From Anaerolineaceae bacterium (GTDB lineage: Bacteria > Chloroflexota > Anaerolineae > Anaerolineales > Anaerolineaceae), in the NCBI GenBank assembly GCA_016927865.1, contig JAFGLU010000135.1, forward strand, positions 1-57,744: a DNA stretch of 57,744 nt, written 5' to 3'. The notes beneath the pieces were generated by a model. That model saw only the letters and a list, made by a program, of their open reading frames with translations. It was not told the DNA's origin and did not search any database. Every line of letters starts with the position of its first letter. Positions within the stretch are counted from its first letter, which is position 1. Both the position numbers and the translations under genes were made by a program. Positions 16,524-25,362 of this stretch are shown one piece after another.

Positions 16524-17342
16524 TTACAAAAACAGAATCCCAGCAGCCAACAGCCCCGCGACAATCAAGCACACCCAGTCGCGGGGTTGCATTTTCAACT
16601 CCGCCAGCGTAGAGCGCGGCCCCGACCCATAAGCGCGCGCATCCATCGCCAGGGCCAGGTTTTCCGCCCGATGCAGACTGGTCATGAACAGCGGCACCAG
16701 CATGGGCACAATCTGCCGAATGCGCGCAAAAAAGCTGCCCGGGCGCGAATCCCAATCCGCCCCGCGTGCCGCCTGGGCTTTGGCAATCCGCTCCGCCGAA
16801 AGCGCCAGCAAAGGCAAGAAGCGCAGGGTAATTTGGACCATCATCACGAAATCATCCACCGGAATGCGCAGTACACGCAGCGGCTTCAGCAACCCGTTCA
16901 GCCCCTGGGTCATCTGCGTAGTTGAGGTTGTATACGACATAATTCCCAGGAACAAAATCAACCCGCAGAAGCGCAGCAGCAGCGCCAACCCAAAGCGAAA
17001 ATCGTGCGGAGTCAACACCAGCCTCCCCCACGACCACAGCACCGGCGGGTCATCCGGCCCTGCATTCCAAAGCACCTGCAGCACCGCCAGGATCAGCAAG
17101 AAAGGCAGCGGAGCCAGCAGCGCTCGCAAGGCATACTTGAACGGAATTTTTCCCAACCACAAACACACCAGCGCCGCGGCCAACCCCAGCGTCAAGCCCC
17201 ACAGGCCCGGCGCAAAGGTCAGCGCCATCACCACCAGCACCACCGCCAGCAGCCGCGCCCTGGGGTCCAGCCGGTGTAAGACCGAATCCACCGGCAGATA
17301 CTGCCCGATGGGGATATTGCGCATGAACTCAAAGCGGTTCAT
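16524..17342 (-). CDS. ecfT: ECF transporter T component (transmembrane coupling protein)
   Basis: 272 residues from MNRFEFMRN; a frame seven residues longer exists but lies inside the ATPase gene. Multi-spanning membrane protein (CbiQ/EcfT family). Typical pieces are the N-terminal DSVLHRLDPRARLL, the conserved cytoplasmic helices with Ala-Arg-Gly (QAARGADWD) and the second coupling motif with MDARAYG. It couples ATP hydrolysis to movement of the S component. ATG overlaps the stop of the ATPase gene by four bases (ATGA). Confidence 0.9.
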   Translation of the reverse strand: MNRFEFMRNIPIGQYLPVDSVLHRLDPRARLLAVVLVVMALTFAPGLWGLTLGLAAALVCLWLGKIPFKYALRALLAPLPFLLILAVLQVLWNAGPDDPPVLWSWGRLVLTPHDFRFGLALLLRFCGLILFLGIMSYTTSTTQMTQGLNGLLKPLRVLRIPVDDFVMMVQITLRFLPLLALSAERIAKAQAARGADWDSRPGSFFARIRQIVPMLVPLFMTSLHRAENLALAMDARAYGSGPRSTLAELKMQPRDWVCLIVAGLLAAGILFL

Positions 17343-19084
17343 TGTGCGCCTCCCGGACTGCATGCCCGCAGCGCGTCCGCCAGCTCATCCGGCGTCACAA
17401 TCCCTTTGGGAATCGGCCAGCCCCGTTCTCGCAGCCGGCTCGCCGTGCGCACCACCAGCGGCGGCTCCAATCCGGCCTCCGCCAGACCCTTGAAGTCCCA
17501 AAACACTTCGCCCACCGGCCCCTCACGGATGACCGTGCCGTGCTCAAACACCGCCAGCCGGCTGGCCAGCGCCGCCAGGTCATTCATCCGGTGAGATGAC
17601 AAAACCGTGGTCATCCCCTCTGCTTGCAAGCCCGCCAACCGCCCCAACACCTCCAGGTGCGCGGCGGGGTCCAGCCCGGCTGTCGGCTCGTCCAGCAGCA
17701 GCACTTGTGGTCGTAGGGCCAGCGTTGCCGCCAGGGCCACCTTGCGCTTCTCACCGCCGCTCAAGGCAAACACCAGCCGGTCCTTGAAAGCCTCAAAATC
17801 CAGCCCCACCAGTTCCATCGCCCATCTCACCCGTTCGGCCAGCGTTTCTTCTATCCCAATTTGCCGTGGCCCGTAGGAGATTTCATCGCCCACATACTGC
17901 TCGAAGAACTGCATTTCCGGATTCTGGAATACCAACCCCACCATCTTGGCCACCGTCTTGGTGGGCACATCCAAATCGGCCAATTGATGCGGACCCACCC
18001 GCACCGAGCCTTTTTGCGGGCGCAGCAAACCATTCAGGTGCTGCAGCAGGGTTGATTTTCCAGACCCGGTGCGCCCCAAGAGCCCAAGCGTGCCCCCGCT
18101 CATGGCGGTCATATTCAAATCCTGGAGCGCCAGATGCGCCAGGGGTGTGTCTACCAGGTAGGTATGTTCCAGACCGCGCACCTCAATCAACGCCTCGTCG
18201 CCCACAATCCGCGGCGATCCCACTGAGGAGTGCGCCGCCTCGCCCATCTCACCGTTATAAACTGGCAGCCGGTCCAGCCACTCTTGCGGGTGCAGCGGGC
18301 GGGGAGTCATCACCCCCAGCCACTCTTGAAAACGCTCAGCCAGCCGGGCCGGGCGCGGCAGCCCCAACCCATATTTGCCCACCCGCTTCGCATCGGTGAA
18401 CACCTCGGCGGGCGAGCCGTCCTCCGCCACCTTGCCCTCGTGCAGCACCACCACCCGCGAGGCCATAACCGCCTCCTCCATATGGTGGGTGATGAACACC
18501 ACCGTCATCCCTTCCTGGTTCAGGCGCAGCATCTCGCGAATAGCCATCAACCGCCCAGCCGGGTCGAGCATAGTGGTAGCTTCGTCGAACAACACCACCT
18601 GCGGGCGCATGGCCAGCACCCCCGCCAGGGCCAGGCGCTGGGTCTGCCCGCCCGAAAGCATATGTGGTGAGCGCTGGGCGTGTTCCTCCATCCCCACAGC
18701 CTTCAAGGCTTGGTCCACCCGCGCGCGGATCTCCGCTGAGGAGAGCCCCAGGTTTTCTGGCCCAAAAGCCACGTCCTCGTCCACCGTGGTGGCCACAATT
18801 TGATCTTCGGGATGCTGGAACACCAGCCCCACCTGCCGCCGGATGGCCATTAGTTGGTCCTTACGGCTTGTATCCAGGCCGTTCACCAGCACCCGCCCCC
18901 CTTGCGGCACCAACAGCCCGTTCATCAGACGCAGCATGGTCGTTTTGCCCGAGCCATTCGAGCCCACCACCGCCACCATGTCGCCGGGGAGAATTTCCAA
19001 CGACAACCCGCGCAAAACATCGCGGGTGTTTTCCTCCCCCGGATAGCGGAACGTGACGTTGTCCAGCAAAATGAGCGGTTCCAT
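17339..19084 (-). CDS. ECF transporter ATPase, fused double ABC domain (EcfA-EcfA')
   Basis: 581 residues from MEPLILLDNV; upstream codons in the frame lie in a repeat and are not used. Two complete ABC ATPase domains in one chain. Domain 1 (about 5-245): Walker A GSNGSGKTT, signature LSGGQTQRLALAG, Walker B VVLFDEATT. Domain 2 (about 300-530): Walker A GRTGSGKST, signature LSGGEKRKVALAA, Walker B LLLDEPTAG. Most ECF modules use two separate genes, but such fusions are known. Paired with the T component immediately downstream; the likely S component is the convergent gene at 15775. Confidence 0.92.
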   Translation of the reverse strand: MEPLILLDNVTFRYPGEENTRDVLRGLSLEILPGDMVAVVGSNGSGKTTMLRLMNGLLVPQGGRVLVNGLDTSRKDQLMAIRRQVGLVFQHPEDQIVATTVDEDVAFGPENLGLSSAEIRARVDQALKAVGMEEHAQRSPHMLSGGQTQRLALAGVLAMRPQVVLFDEATTMLDPAGRLMAIREMLRLNQEGMTVVFITHHMEEAVMASRVVVLHEGKVAEDGSPAEVFTDAKRVGKYGLGLPRPARLAERFQEWLGVMTPRPLHPQEWLDRLPVYNGEMGEAAHSSVGSPRIVGDEALIEVRGLEHTYLVDTPLAHLALQDLNMTAMSGGTLGLLGRTGSGKSTLLQHLNGLLRPQKGSVRVGPHQLADLDVPTKTVAKMVGLVFQNPEMQFFEQYVGDEISYGPRQIGIEETLAERVRWAMELVGLDFEAFKDRLVFALSGGEKRKVALAATLALRPQVLLLDEPTAGLDPAAHLEVLGRLAGLQAEGMTTVLSSHRMNDLAALASRLAVFEHGTVIREGPVGEVFWDFKGLAEAGLEPPLVVRTASRLRERGWPIPKGIVTPDELADALRACSPGGAQ

Positions 19085-19392
19085 TTTGTCAATTATAAAC
19101 CCATGCACCTGGCATACTCGGCAATTTCGGGTCGTTAAAGCGCAGTATCTTCCACCTCTCCCGCCAGGATTGCGGAGCATGCTTTAGCAGAGGTCGCGCC
19201 GGGCTTTCCTGGCACTGCCCATCACACTATCCCAGCAGGAAACCAGGGCAGTGTGGCGGCGCGGGTTGCCCTGGCCTTGCCAGGGTCAGGGGCAATTCTA
19301 AGGTAATCTTCCACCTCCTGGGCGCCAATCTCTCCCTACATCCCCGAAATCTAGTAAAATACTCAAATTCTTTTTTCCATCTGGTGAAAAAT
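19085..19392. other. Divergent intergenic region with repeat family B, copy 1
   Basis: 308 bp between the ECF ATPase and aspartate kinase starts. Most of it is the repeat at 19152-19291. A TAAAAT sequence near 19353 could be a -10 box for the aspartate kinase gene; no convincing -35 is seen. No gene is credible. Confidence 0.6.
19152..19291. repeat. Dispersed repeat family B, copy 1
   Basis: Begins CCACCTCTCCCGCCAGGA, then AGCATGCTTTAGCAGAGGTC, GCGCCGGGCTTT, and ends GGCGCGGGTTGCCCTGGCCT-TGCCAGGGT. Nearly the same string recurs at 22611-22703. This copy carries about 47 extra bases (about 19208-19254) that themselves contain the inverted pair CACTGCCC/GGGCAGTG. The repeat holds several internal palindromes (AGCATGCT, CCCTGGC/GCCAGGG). 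Confidence 0.78.
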
Positions 19393-20814
19393 ATGACGGT
19401 TTCCACGTATCCTACCCTGGTAATGAAATTTGGCGGGACTTCGGTTGGCACACCCGAAGCCATGCATCAAACCGCCAAAATCGTCCGAGATAACCTCTCG
19501 GCCTGGCCGCGCATCGTCGTGGTCACTTCGGCGCTCTCCGGCATCACCGACCTGCTCATCAAGAGCGCCATCGCCGCCACTCGCGGTGACGTCTTCACTT
19601 TCCAGGACACTGCCCGCATCCTCACCGAGCGTCACGAAGCCATCATCACTTCCGGAATGATCCACCCCGCCCGCCAGGACGCCATCCGCGAAAGCGTTCA
19701 GGCCTTGATTCAAGATTTCTCCAACCTGTGCCTGGCCATTTCCGTGCTAGGTGAGGCCACCCCGCGCGCCATGGATGCCGTCGCCTCCCTCGGAGAGCGG
19801 TTAGCCGTGCGCCTGCTGGCCGGCGCCATCGATTCACTCGGCGCGCCCGCCGAATACATCGAGGCCACCCGCCTCATCCAAACCGACGCCCACCATCAAG
19901 CCGCCCACCCCGACATGGCCGCCACGAAAAACGCCATCCACGCCGTTCTATCCCCCCTTCTTGAGCGCGGCATTGTCCCCGTGGTCACCGGCTTCATCGG
20001 CGCCACCCCCGAAGGCGCCACCACCACCCTCGGCCGCGGCGGCAGCGATTACACCGCCGCCATTCTCGGCGCTTTGCTGCCGTCTGATGAAGTCTGGATC
20101 TGGACCGACGTGGACGGCGTGATGAGCGCCGACCCGCGCATCGTGCCCCATGCCGCCACCATCGAACAACTCACCTACCGCGAAGTCTCCGAGCTGGCCT
20201 TCGCCGGGGCCAAGGTGCTGCACCCCAAAACCATCCGCCCGGTTATCGAAGCCGGCATCGGACTGCGCGTGCTCAACACCTTTAACCCCGCCCACGTCGG
20301 AACCCGCCTGGTCAGCGAACTGCCCGTCCTCGGGCAAAAGGTAGTCAAATCGGTCACCACCATCCGCGGCCTCAAGCTGGTCACCCTGGAAGGGCGCGGC
20401 ATGTTGGGCGTGCCCGGCGTCGCCGCCCGCACCTTTGCCGCCATCGCCTCCACCGGGGCCAGCGTCTCGCTCATTTCCCAGGCATCCTCCGAGCAGGCTA
20501 TTTGCTTCGCCGTGCCTGCCGAGGTTATTCAACAGGTCATATCTGCCGTCCAACTCGCCTTCCGCGACGAATTCGAGAACAAAGACATCGACCGCGTCTG
20601 GGCCTCCGAAGAAGTGGTCATCGTCACCGTCGTAGGAGAGGGCATGCGCAGCACCCCCGGCGTGGCGGGCAAAGTTTTCAGCGCCCTGGGCGATCAAAAG
20701 ATCAACGTCATCGCCATTGCCCAGGGATCTTCCGAAGTTTCCATCAGCTTTATCATCGCCAGCCAGGACGCCGTCGCCGCGGTGCGCGTGCTCCACGATC
20801 TGGTGATTCGTTAA
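19393..20814 (+). CDS. lysC: Aspartate kinase
   Basis: 473 residues from ATG at 19393; an in-frame GTG three codons upstream is equally possible because neither has a clear ribosome binding site. Catalyses ATP-dependent phosphorylation of aspartate, the first step to lysine, threonine and methionine. Motifs: MKFGGTSVG near the N-terminus, GFIGATPEGATTTLGRGGSD (about 200), and two C-terminal ACT-type regulatory regions (from about 325), so feedback inhibition by an end-product amino acid is likely. It is a single-function kinase with no homoserine dehydrogenase fused. asd follows 11 bp downstream. Confidence 0.95.
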   Translation: MTVSTYPTLVMKFGGTSVGTPEAMHQTAKIVRDNLSAWPRIVVVTSALSGITDLLIKSAIAATRGDVFTFQDTARILTERHEAIITSGMIHPARQDAIRESVQALIQDFSNLCLAISVLGEATPRAMDAVASLGERLAVRLLAGAIDSLGAPAEYIEATRLIQTDAHHQAAHPDMAATKNAIHAVLSPLLERGIVPVVTGFIGATPEGATTTLGRGGSDYTAAILGALLPSDEVWIWTDVDGVMSADPRIVPHAATIEQLTYREVSELAFAGAKVLHPKTIRPVIEAGIGLRVLNTFNPAHVGTRLVSELPVLGQKVVKSVTTIRGLKLVTLEGRGMLGVPGVAARTFAAIASTGASVSLISQASSEQAICFAVPAEVIQQVISAVQLAFRDEFENKDIDRVWASEEVVIVTVVGEGMRSTPGVAGKVFSALGDQKINVIAIAQGSSEVSISFIIASQDAVAAVRVLHDLVIR

Positions 20815-20825
20815 GGAGCATTTCC

Positions 20826-21896
20826 ATGAGCAACAAAATCCCCGTCGCAGTTTTAGCTGCCACCGGCAGTGTTGGACAGCGCTTCGTCCAACTCTTAGAC
20901 AACCATCCCTGGTTTGAAGTGGTCGCCCTCACCGGCTCCGACCGCTCCATCGGCAAGCCGTATGGCGAAGTCTGCCACTGGCTGCTGCCCGGCGAAATGC
21001 CCGCCTGGGCCCGCGAGATGATCGTGCGCCCCTCCACCCCCGAGGCCGTCCAGGCGCCTCTGGCACTTTCCGGCCTGCCCGCTGACCTGGCCCGCGATAT
21101 TGAGCCCGCCTTCGCCACCGCCGGCACGGTCATTTGCTCCAACGCCTCTGCCTACCGCCGCGCCGCCGACGTGCCCATCCTCTTGCCCGAGATCAATGCC
21201 CCCCATGTGCATCTGATCGAGGCCCAGCGCCGCCTGCGCGGCTGGAGCGGCGCCATCACCACCAACCCCAACTGCACCAGCACCGGCATGAGCATTGCTC
21301 TCAAGCCTCTTCAGGATGCCTTCGGCCTCAAGCGCGTCTTCGCCGTCTCTCTCCAGGCCCTCTCCGGCGCCGGTTACCCCGGCATCGCCTCCATGGACAT
21401 CATCGACAACGTCATCCCCAACATTGGCGGCGAAGAAGATAAGGTGGAGTGGGAACCGCGCAAGATGCTCGGCACGCTCTCCGGTGACAGCATCGAGATG
21501 GCCTCTTTTGGCATTTCCGCCCACACCAACCGTGTCGCCGTCACCGACGGTCACGTGGTCACCCTGTCCATCGAGTTGGGTACTCGCGCCAAACCTGCCG
21601 AGGTGGTTGAGGTGCTGCGCGCCTACCAGGGCCCCAAAGAAGCCCGCGGGCTGCCTTTCTCTCCCAACCCCGTCATCGTCGTCCGCGACGAGGACAACCG
21701 CCCCCAACCGCGCCTGGACCGCATGACCGGCAGCGGCATGACCACCGTGGTGGGCCGCGTGCGCCCCGATTCGCTCCTCGACATCCGCATGGTGGTCCTC
21801 TCGCACAACACCATCCGCGGCGCAGCCGGTGGCTCGCTCTTCAACGCCGAACTAATCGCCCGCATGGGCTATCTCGGCCCCCAGTATACGCGCTAG
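20826..21896 (+). CDS. asd: Aspartate-semialdehyde dehydrogenase
   Basis: 356 residues. NADPH-dependent conversion of aspartyl phosphate to aspartate semialdehyde, directly following the lysC reaction. Rossmann motif AATGSVGQRFV at the N-terminus and the catalytic cysteine in TTNPNCTSTGM. The sequence (CHWLLPGEMPAWA, GYPGIASMDIIDNV) belongs to the archaeal/fungal-like branch rather than the common E. coli/B. subtilis type. Start ATG has AAGGAG nine bases upstream; operon with lysC. Confidence 0.95.
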   Translation: MSNKIPVAVLAATGSVGQRFVQLLDNHPWFEVVALTGSDRSIGKPYGEVCHWLLPGEMPAWAREMIVRPSTPEAVQAPLALSGLPADLARDIEPAFATAGTVICSNASAYRRAADVPILLPEINAPHVHLIEAQRRLRGWSGAITTNPNCTSTGMSIALKPLQDAFGLKRVFAVSLQALSGAGYPGIASMDIIDNVIPNIGGEEDKVEWEPRKMLGTLSGDSIEMASFGISAHTNRVAVTDGHVVTLSIELGTRAKPAEVVEVLRAYQGPKEARGLPFSPNPVIVVRDEDNRPQPRLDRMTGSGMTTVVGRVRPDSLLDIRMVVLSHNTIRGAAGGSLFNAELIARMGYLGPQYTR

Positions 21897-21923
21897 CCCG
21901 TCCGTTTTCAGCCGGAGCCCCCT

Positions 21924-22559
21924 ATGCCCGCTTTAGAAGATCTACTCGACCCTCAAAACCGCGCCATCTTCCAATCCCTGGACAGCCCTCTTGCCATCCA
22001 GGCCTACCTCGACAGCATACCCTACATGGGCGAAGACCTCAACCGCCCCCCCGTGCGCGTCATGCAAGACCGCCAATGCCACTGCCTCGATGGTGGCTTT
22101 CTGGCGGCCCTGGCCTTACGCCGCCTGGGCTACGCTCCCCTGCTCGTCGACCTGGTACCCGAATCCGGCGCTGACGATGATCATGTCCTGGCCGTTTACA
22201 AGATCAACGGCTTTTGGGGCGCAATTGCCAAGTCCAACTACCCCGGCCTGCGCTACCGTGAGCCCATTCATCGCAGCTTGCGCGAACTGGCCATGACTTA
22301 CTTCGACGCCTTCTTCAACATGGAGCGTGTCCGTACCCTGCGCGGCTACACCCGCCCCTTCAACCTGGCCCAATTCGACCGCATCCGCTGGATGGACGAC
22401 CAAACCGGCAACGACCGCGTGGTCGAGCGCTTCTACGCTCGCCCGTTCACCCCCCTCATCACCCCCGCCCAGACTCAAGCTCTCGTCCTGCTCGACGAGC
22501 GTAGCTTTCAAGCCAACCTCTACGGCGTCAACGTCAACGAAACATTTAAGTCCCATTAA
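21924..22559 (+). CDS. Transglutaminase-like protein of unknown function
   Basis: 211 residues, no signal peptide. The segment CHCLDGGFLAALALRRLGY (from about residue 52), then DDDHVLAVYK with a His near 88, then AIAKSN near 100 has the Cys-His-(Asp/Asn) order of the transglutaminase/papain-like fold. That points to a cysteine hydrolase or an amide-bond enzyme, but I do not recognise a named family. It follows asd by 27 bp with GGAG in front of its ATG, so it is probably co-transcribed, yet it has no evident role in aspartate metabolism. Confidence 0.65.
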   Translation: MPALEDLLDPQNRAIFQSLDSPLAIQAYLDSIPYMGEDLNRPPVRVMQDRQCHCLDGGFLAALALRRLGYAPLLVDLVPESGADDDHVLAVYKINGFWGAIAKSNYPGLRYREPIHRSLRELAMTYFDAFFNMERVRTLRGYTRPFNLAQFDRIRWMDDQTGNDRVVERFYARPFTPLITPAQTQALVLLDERSFQANLYGVNVNETFKSH

Positions 22560-22610
22560 ATATTTGGGTTCAACTTTCCGGAAAGTAGTTTCACCGATCA
22601 AACACATTCC

Positions 22611-22703
22611 TCCACCTCTCCCACCGGGATCGCGTAGCATGCTTTAGCAGAGGTCGCGCCGGGCTTTGACGGCGCGGGTTACCCTGGCCTTGCCAGGGTG
22701 AGG
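22611..22703. repeat. Dispersed repeat family B, copy 2
   Basis: Matches copy 1 (19152) along its length: CCACCTCTCCCACCGGGA, TAGCATGCTTTAGCAGAGGTC, GCGCCGGGCTTT, GGCGCGGGTTACCCTGGCCT and a final AGGGTGAGGG. It lacks the 47-base insertion found in copy 1. It sits between the transglutaminase-like and phosphatase-like genes. Confidence 0.78.
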
Positions 22704-22724
22704 GAAATCTGAATTAATCATCAA

Positions 22725-23195
22725 ATGCACATTTCCACCATCCAAAACTATCTCCAAATCTCGCCCAACCTCCATACTGCCGGGCAGCCCTTCCCGCAGC
22801 ACTTCCCTGCCATTCAAGCCGCCGGATGCCGGGCCGTCATCAACCTGGCCCTGCCCGACTCCCCCGACGCCTTCCCCGAAGAAGCCGAACTGGTTCGCAG
22901 CCTGGGCATGGAGTACATCCCCATCCCCGTCGAATGGGAAATGCCCGAACAGGAAAACCTGGAAGCCTTCTTCGCCGCCCTGTCGCGCCTCGAAGGGCAG
23001 CCAGTCTTCGTCCACTGCGCCCGCAACATGCGCGTCTCGGCCTTTGTCTTCCTCTACCGCATCCTGCGCCTCGGCCAGCCGCGGGCGCAAGCAGAAATCG
23101 ACCTGCACAAAATCTGGCAGCCCAACGAAACCTGGCAAGAATTTATCGATGCGATGTTATCGGAACACCGGGCACAAACGCCGCAAACCTACTAA
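22725..23195 (+). CDS. Tyrosine phosphatase-like protein with CX4R loop
   Basis: 156 residues of dual-specificity/DSP-like fold (beta strands ISPNLHTAGQ, AVINLALPD, MEYIPIPVEW, then the loop VFVHCARNMRVSAF near 101-113). The phosphate-binding loop has only four residues between Cys and Arg (HCARNMRVS) instead of the canonical CX5R(S/T), and has no glycine. Related proteins with HCxxNxRxS loops exist and are annotated as tyrosine phosphatase family, so activity is possible but unproven. The general-acid aspartate is not obvious. Weak ribosome binding site. Confidence 0.7.
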   Translation: MHISTIQNYLQISPNLHTAGQPFPQHFPAIQAAGCRAVINLALPDSPDAFPEEAELVRSLGMEYIPIPVEWEMPEQENLEAFFAALSRLEGQPVFVHCARNMRVSAFVFLYRILRLGQPRAQAEIDLHKIWQPNETWQEFIDAMLSEHRAQTPQTY

Positions 23196-23205
23196 CGATC
23201 CCTCT

Positions 23206-23260
23206 TCGTAGCGGCACGGGGTAAATTCGAGGGCGCTGGCCTAAGCTCAGCCCCCGTGCC
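23206..23260. repeat. Repeat family C, copy 1 (inverted GGCACGGGG)
   Basis: CGTAGCGGCACGGGG with GGCACGGGG at 23213-23221 pairs with CCCCGTGCC at 23252-23260, 9 bp. The left arm with its flank CGTAGC also occurs at 38497-38511. It is followed by another GC-rich stretch and lies between two convergent genes. Confidence 0.65.
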
Positions 23261-23308
23261 TGTCTGGGGGTCAGGCGCAGGAGATGAGTTTTCCGACCTG
23301 ACACTAAC

Positions 23309-24019
23309 CTACCGTTCCAACTCCCCCCTCACCGGCACATCCTCGATGCGCAGCCACTTCTCCAACTGCTGTTCAAAGAACAACGCCACCTGGGGGTCAT
23401 CCAGATCGCCCAGCAGCTTCATGCTCTCCCCGCTCTTCATCACCACGTGCAAATCATACACCGTATGCCCACCATTTTTGCTTCGTTTAAACTTTTCGGT
23501 CGTATAAAACTGTTTTACATCCGCAGTCTTTATATCTTTGCCGCCAAACCACGGCAGCGGCCCATGCCACAAGGAGATCTCTTCACGCTCCACTTCCAGG
23601 GTCGTTCGGTTGAGGAAACCCGCCAGCGTTGAGTAGGTCAGGCCCACTCCCACCGCCAGGTGCGCAATAGGAAACACGATCATGATCCACGGCACGCCGT
23701 CCTGCGAAAAGGCCATCCCATACCAAAAACACAGAAACGCATCCCAGGCCACGCAGAAAAACGCCAGTGGAACATATTTGAACGAGAACCAGCGCCGCAC
23801 AATCCGCGCGCTCAAACCGTCGTTATGCACCCGCACGCTCTCGGGTCGCGCCACCGGCATCCGCTCACGGATGTCGGGTTGATCTTCCAAACGCTGCCCC
23901 TCTTGCAACCGTATAAGATGCTCGGTGCCGCAGTATTCACACACATAGCGGCTGTCCTTTTCCGAAGCTCGGATCTGCGCCCCGCAAGACGGGCAAACCA
24001 GCGAATAAAAATTTGCCAT
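23309..24019 (-). CDS. Zinc-ribbon membrane protein of unknown function
   Basis: 236 residues. A four-cysteine ribbon at the N-terminus (CPSCG at 9-13, CEYCG at 29-33), a charged linker, two hydrophobic segments (about 77-100 and 108-133), then a soluble beta-rich C-terminal half (EREEISLWHGPLP to LGDLDDPQVALFFEQQLEKWL). The C-terminal half resembles small PH-like domains but I would not assign it. It lies just downstream of the glycosyltransferase gene in the same direction (9 bp), so they may be co-transcribed. Confidence 0.7.
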   Translation of the reverse strand: MANFYSLVCPSCGAQIRASEKDSRYVCEYCGTEHLIRLQEGQRLEDQPDIRERMPVARPESVRVHNDGLSARIVRRWFSFKYVPLAFFCVAWDAFLCFWYGMAFSQDGVPWIMIVFPIAHLAVGVGLTYSTLAGFLNRTTLEVEREEISLWHGPLPWFGGKDIKTADVKQFYTTEKFKRSKNGGHTVYDLHVVMKSGESMKLLGDLDDPQVALFFEQQLEKWLRIEDVPVRGELER

Positions 24020-24028
24020 TGAGTGCCC

Positions 24029-25282
24029 TTATCCTCTTTCCACCAACCAGTGTTCCAGCCAAAACCGACGATCTGTTGGTAAATAATTCGTCACCAGTAC
24101 TGCCACAAGCACTATCACAGCCGCGGCCAGCCCAATCCAGGCCAGCCAACGCAGCCACCCCCGTTTGGATTCACGCGCCGCATCCCAAAGCAGCCCCAGG
24201 CTGCCCAGCCCGCCGCTAAACAGAGGCAGCATCACCGGCAGGATGTAATGATCCGGCTTTGGCGCTACAAACCATAACAAATATACCCCCAGGGGCATGC
24301 ACCAACTCAGGATTACCCGATTGACGAAGCGCCGCTCCCCCCACAGCGCCCCGGCCGCCAGCCCGCCCAACAGCGCCAGCAGCAGCGCCAGGGGGCCAAA
24401 CCGATTCTTCAGAGTCCATTCCCAAAACACTGGCCCGTGTTGGTAATAGTACGGGTCGTCATGAGAGTAACCATACTTCAATTCTTGAGTCTTATAAGTT
24501 TGAATTTCAATCATCCGCTGGCGCGGCGATTCATAAAACACAAATGGGTTGCTCAGCACGGTCACCGCTGCCATGACTGCGGTGAAGCCCAACCCCAGCA
24601 GAAACACTCTCCCAACCTTGATTTGCTTCTGCGTCCAACCTGCGATCAAATACGCCGGGATGGTCAACACAAACCACACCCCCAGCAGCTTGATCGCCGT
24701 AGCCAGCCCGCAGGTCGCCGCCGCCAGCCAGAAAAAACGCCCAAAGCGCAGCCGGTCGCGGTTCAAAAAGTAAATCGTCAGCACCACACACAGAATCGCC
24801 AACGCATCCGGGTGCCACCAGGCAATGTTTTGCCGCACCACCGCCGGGACAGCCAAAAGGAAAACCGTCATGCCCAACGATCCCCATAAATTACGGAACC
24901 CCGTTTGCATTTGCACCAGCAACAGAATTGCCACCAGCATAGGCAGCACACTGATGAACATGCGCAGCAAAAACATCATCAACGCGAACTGCTGGATGTA
25001 TTCCGGTCCCAGAATCAGGCGCATGGGCAGCAGCACCAGGAACGATGACAGATAAAAGAGATAACCGTAATGGTAATCCCCATAAATAATCAGCCGCCCC
25101 AGGGTGATATGCGGATCGGGGTCAAAATCCAACATCTTCACGACAATAGGATAAGTGATTGCCTCGTCTTGCGTGGCAGACCCGTTGCTGTTCGGAAGGC
25201 CCATTAATACAAAATACATCAGGGTAATGAATAAAACCACCCCGATGTTTTGCCTGGTTCGTTTCTTATCTGCGTCGCTCAT
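24029..25282 (-). CDS. GT-C type membrane glycosyltransferase (GT39/PMT-like)
   Basis: 417 residues with about eleven hydrophobic helices. The first outside loop carries ATQDEAITYP near residue 37, in the position of the Asp-Glu motif of polyprenol-phosphate-sugar-dependent GT-C enzymes, and WWHPDALAILC and KPDHYILPVMLPL are typical later segments. It probably transfers a sugar from a lipid-phosphate donor to a lipid or protein outside the membrane; donor and acceptor are unknown. The ATG is the second of two adjacent starts (GTG-ATG). Confidence 0.75.
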   Translation of the reverse strand: MSDADKKRTRQNIGVVLFITLMYFVLMGLPNSNGSATQDEAITYPIVVKMLDFDPDPHITLGRLIIYGDYHYGYLFYLSSFLVLLPMRLILGPEYIQQFALMMFLLRMFISVLPMLVAILLLVQMQTGFRNLWGSLGMTVFLLAVPAVVRQNIAWWHPDALAILCVVLTIYFLNRDRLRFGRFFWLAAATCGLATAIKLLGVWFVLTIPAYLIAGWTQKQIKVGRVFLLGLGFTAVMAAVTVLSNPFVFYESPRQRMIEIQTYKTQELKYGYSHDDPYYYQHGPVFWEWTLKNRFGPLALLLALLGGLAAGALWGERRFVNRVILSWCMPLGVYLLWFVAPKPDHYILPVMLPLFSGGLGSLGLLWDAARESKRGWLRWLAWIGLAAAVIVLVAVLVTNYLPTDRRFWLEHWLVERG

Positions 25283-25362
25283 CACCGCTATAGTTTACCA
25301 AAGAATCTTCATTACTCACGCCAGGGGTTAAAATAGACGCGCCAAAGCAATCACACAACCTG

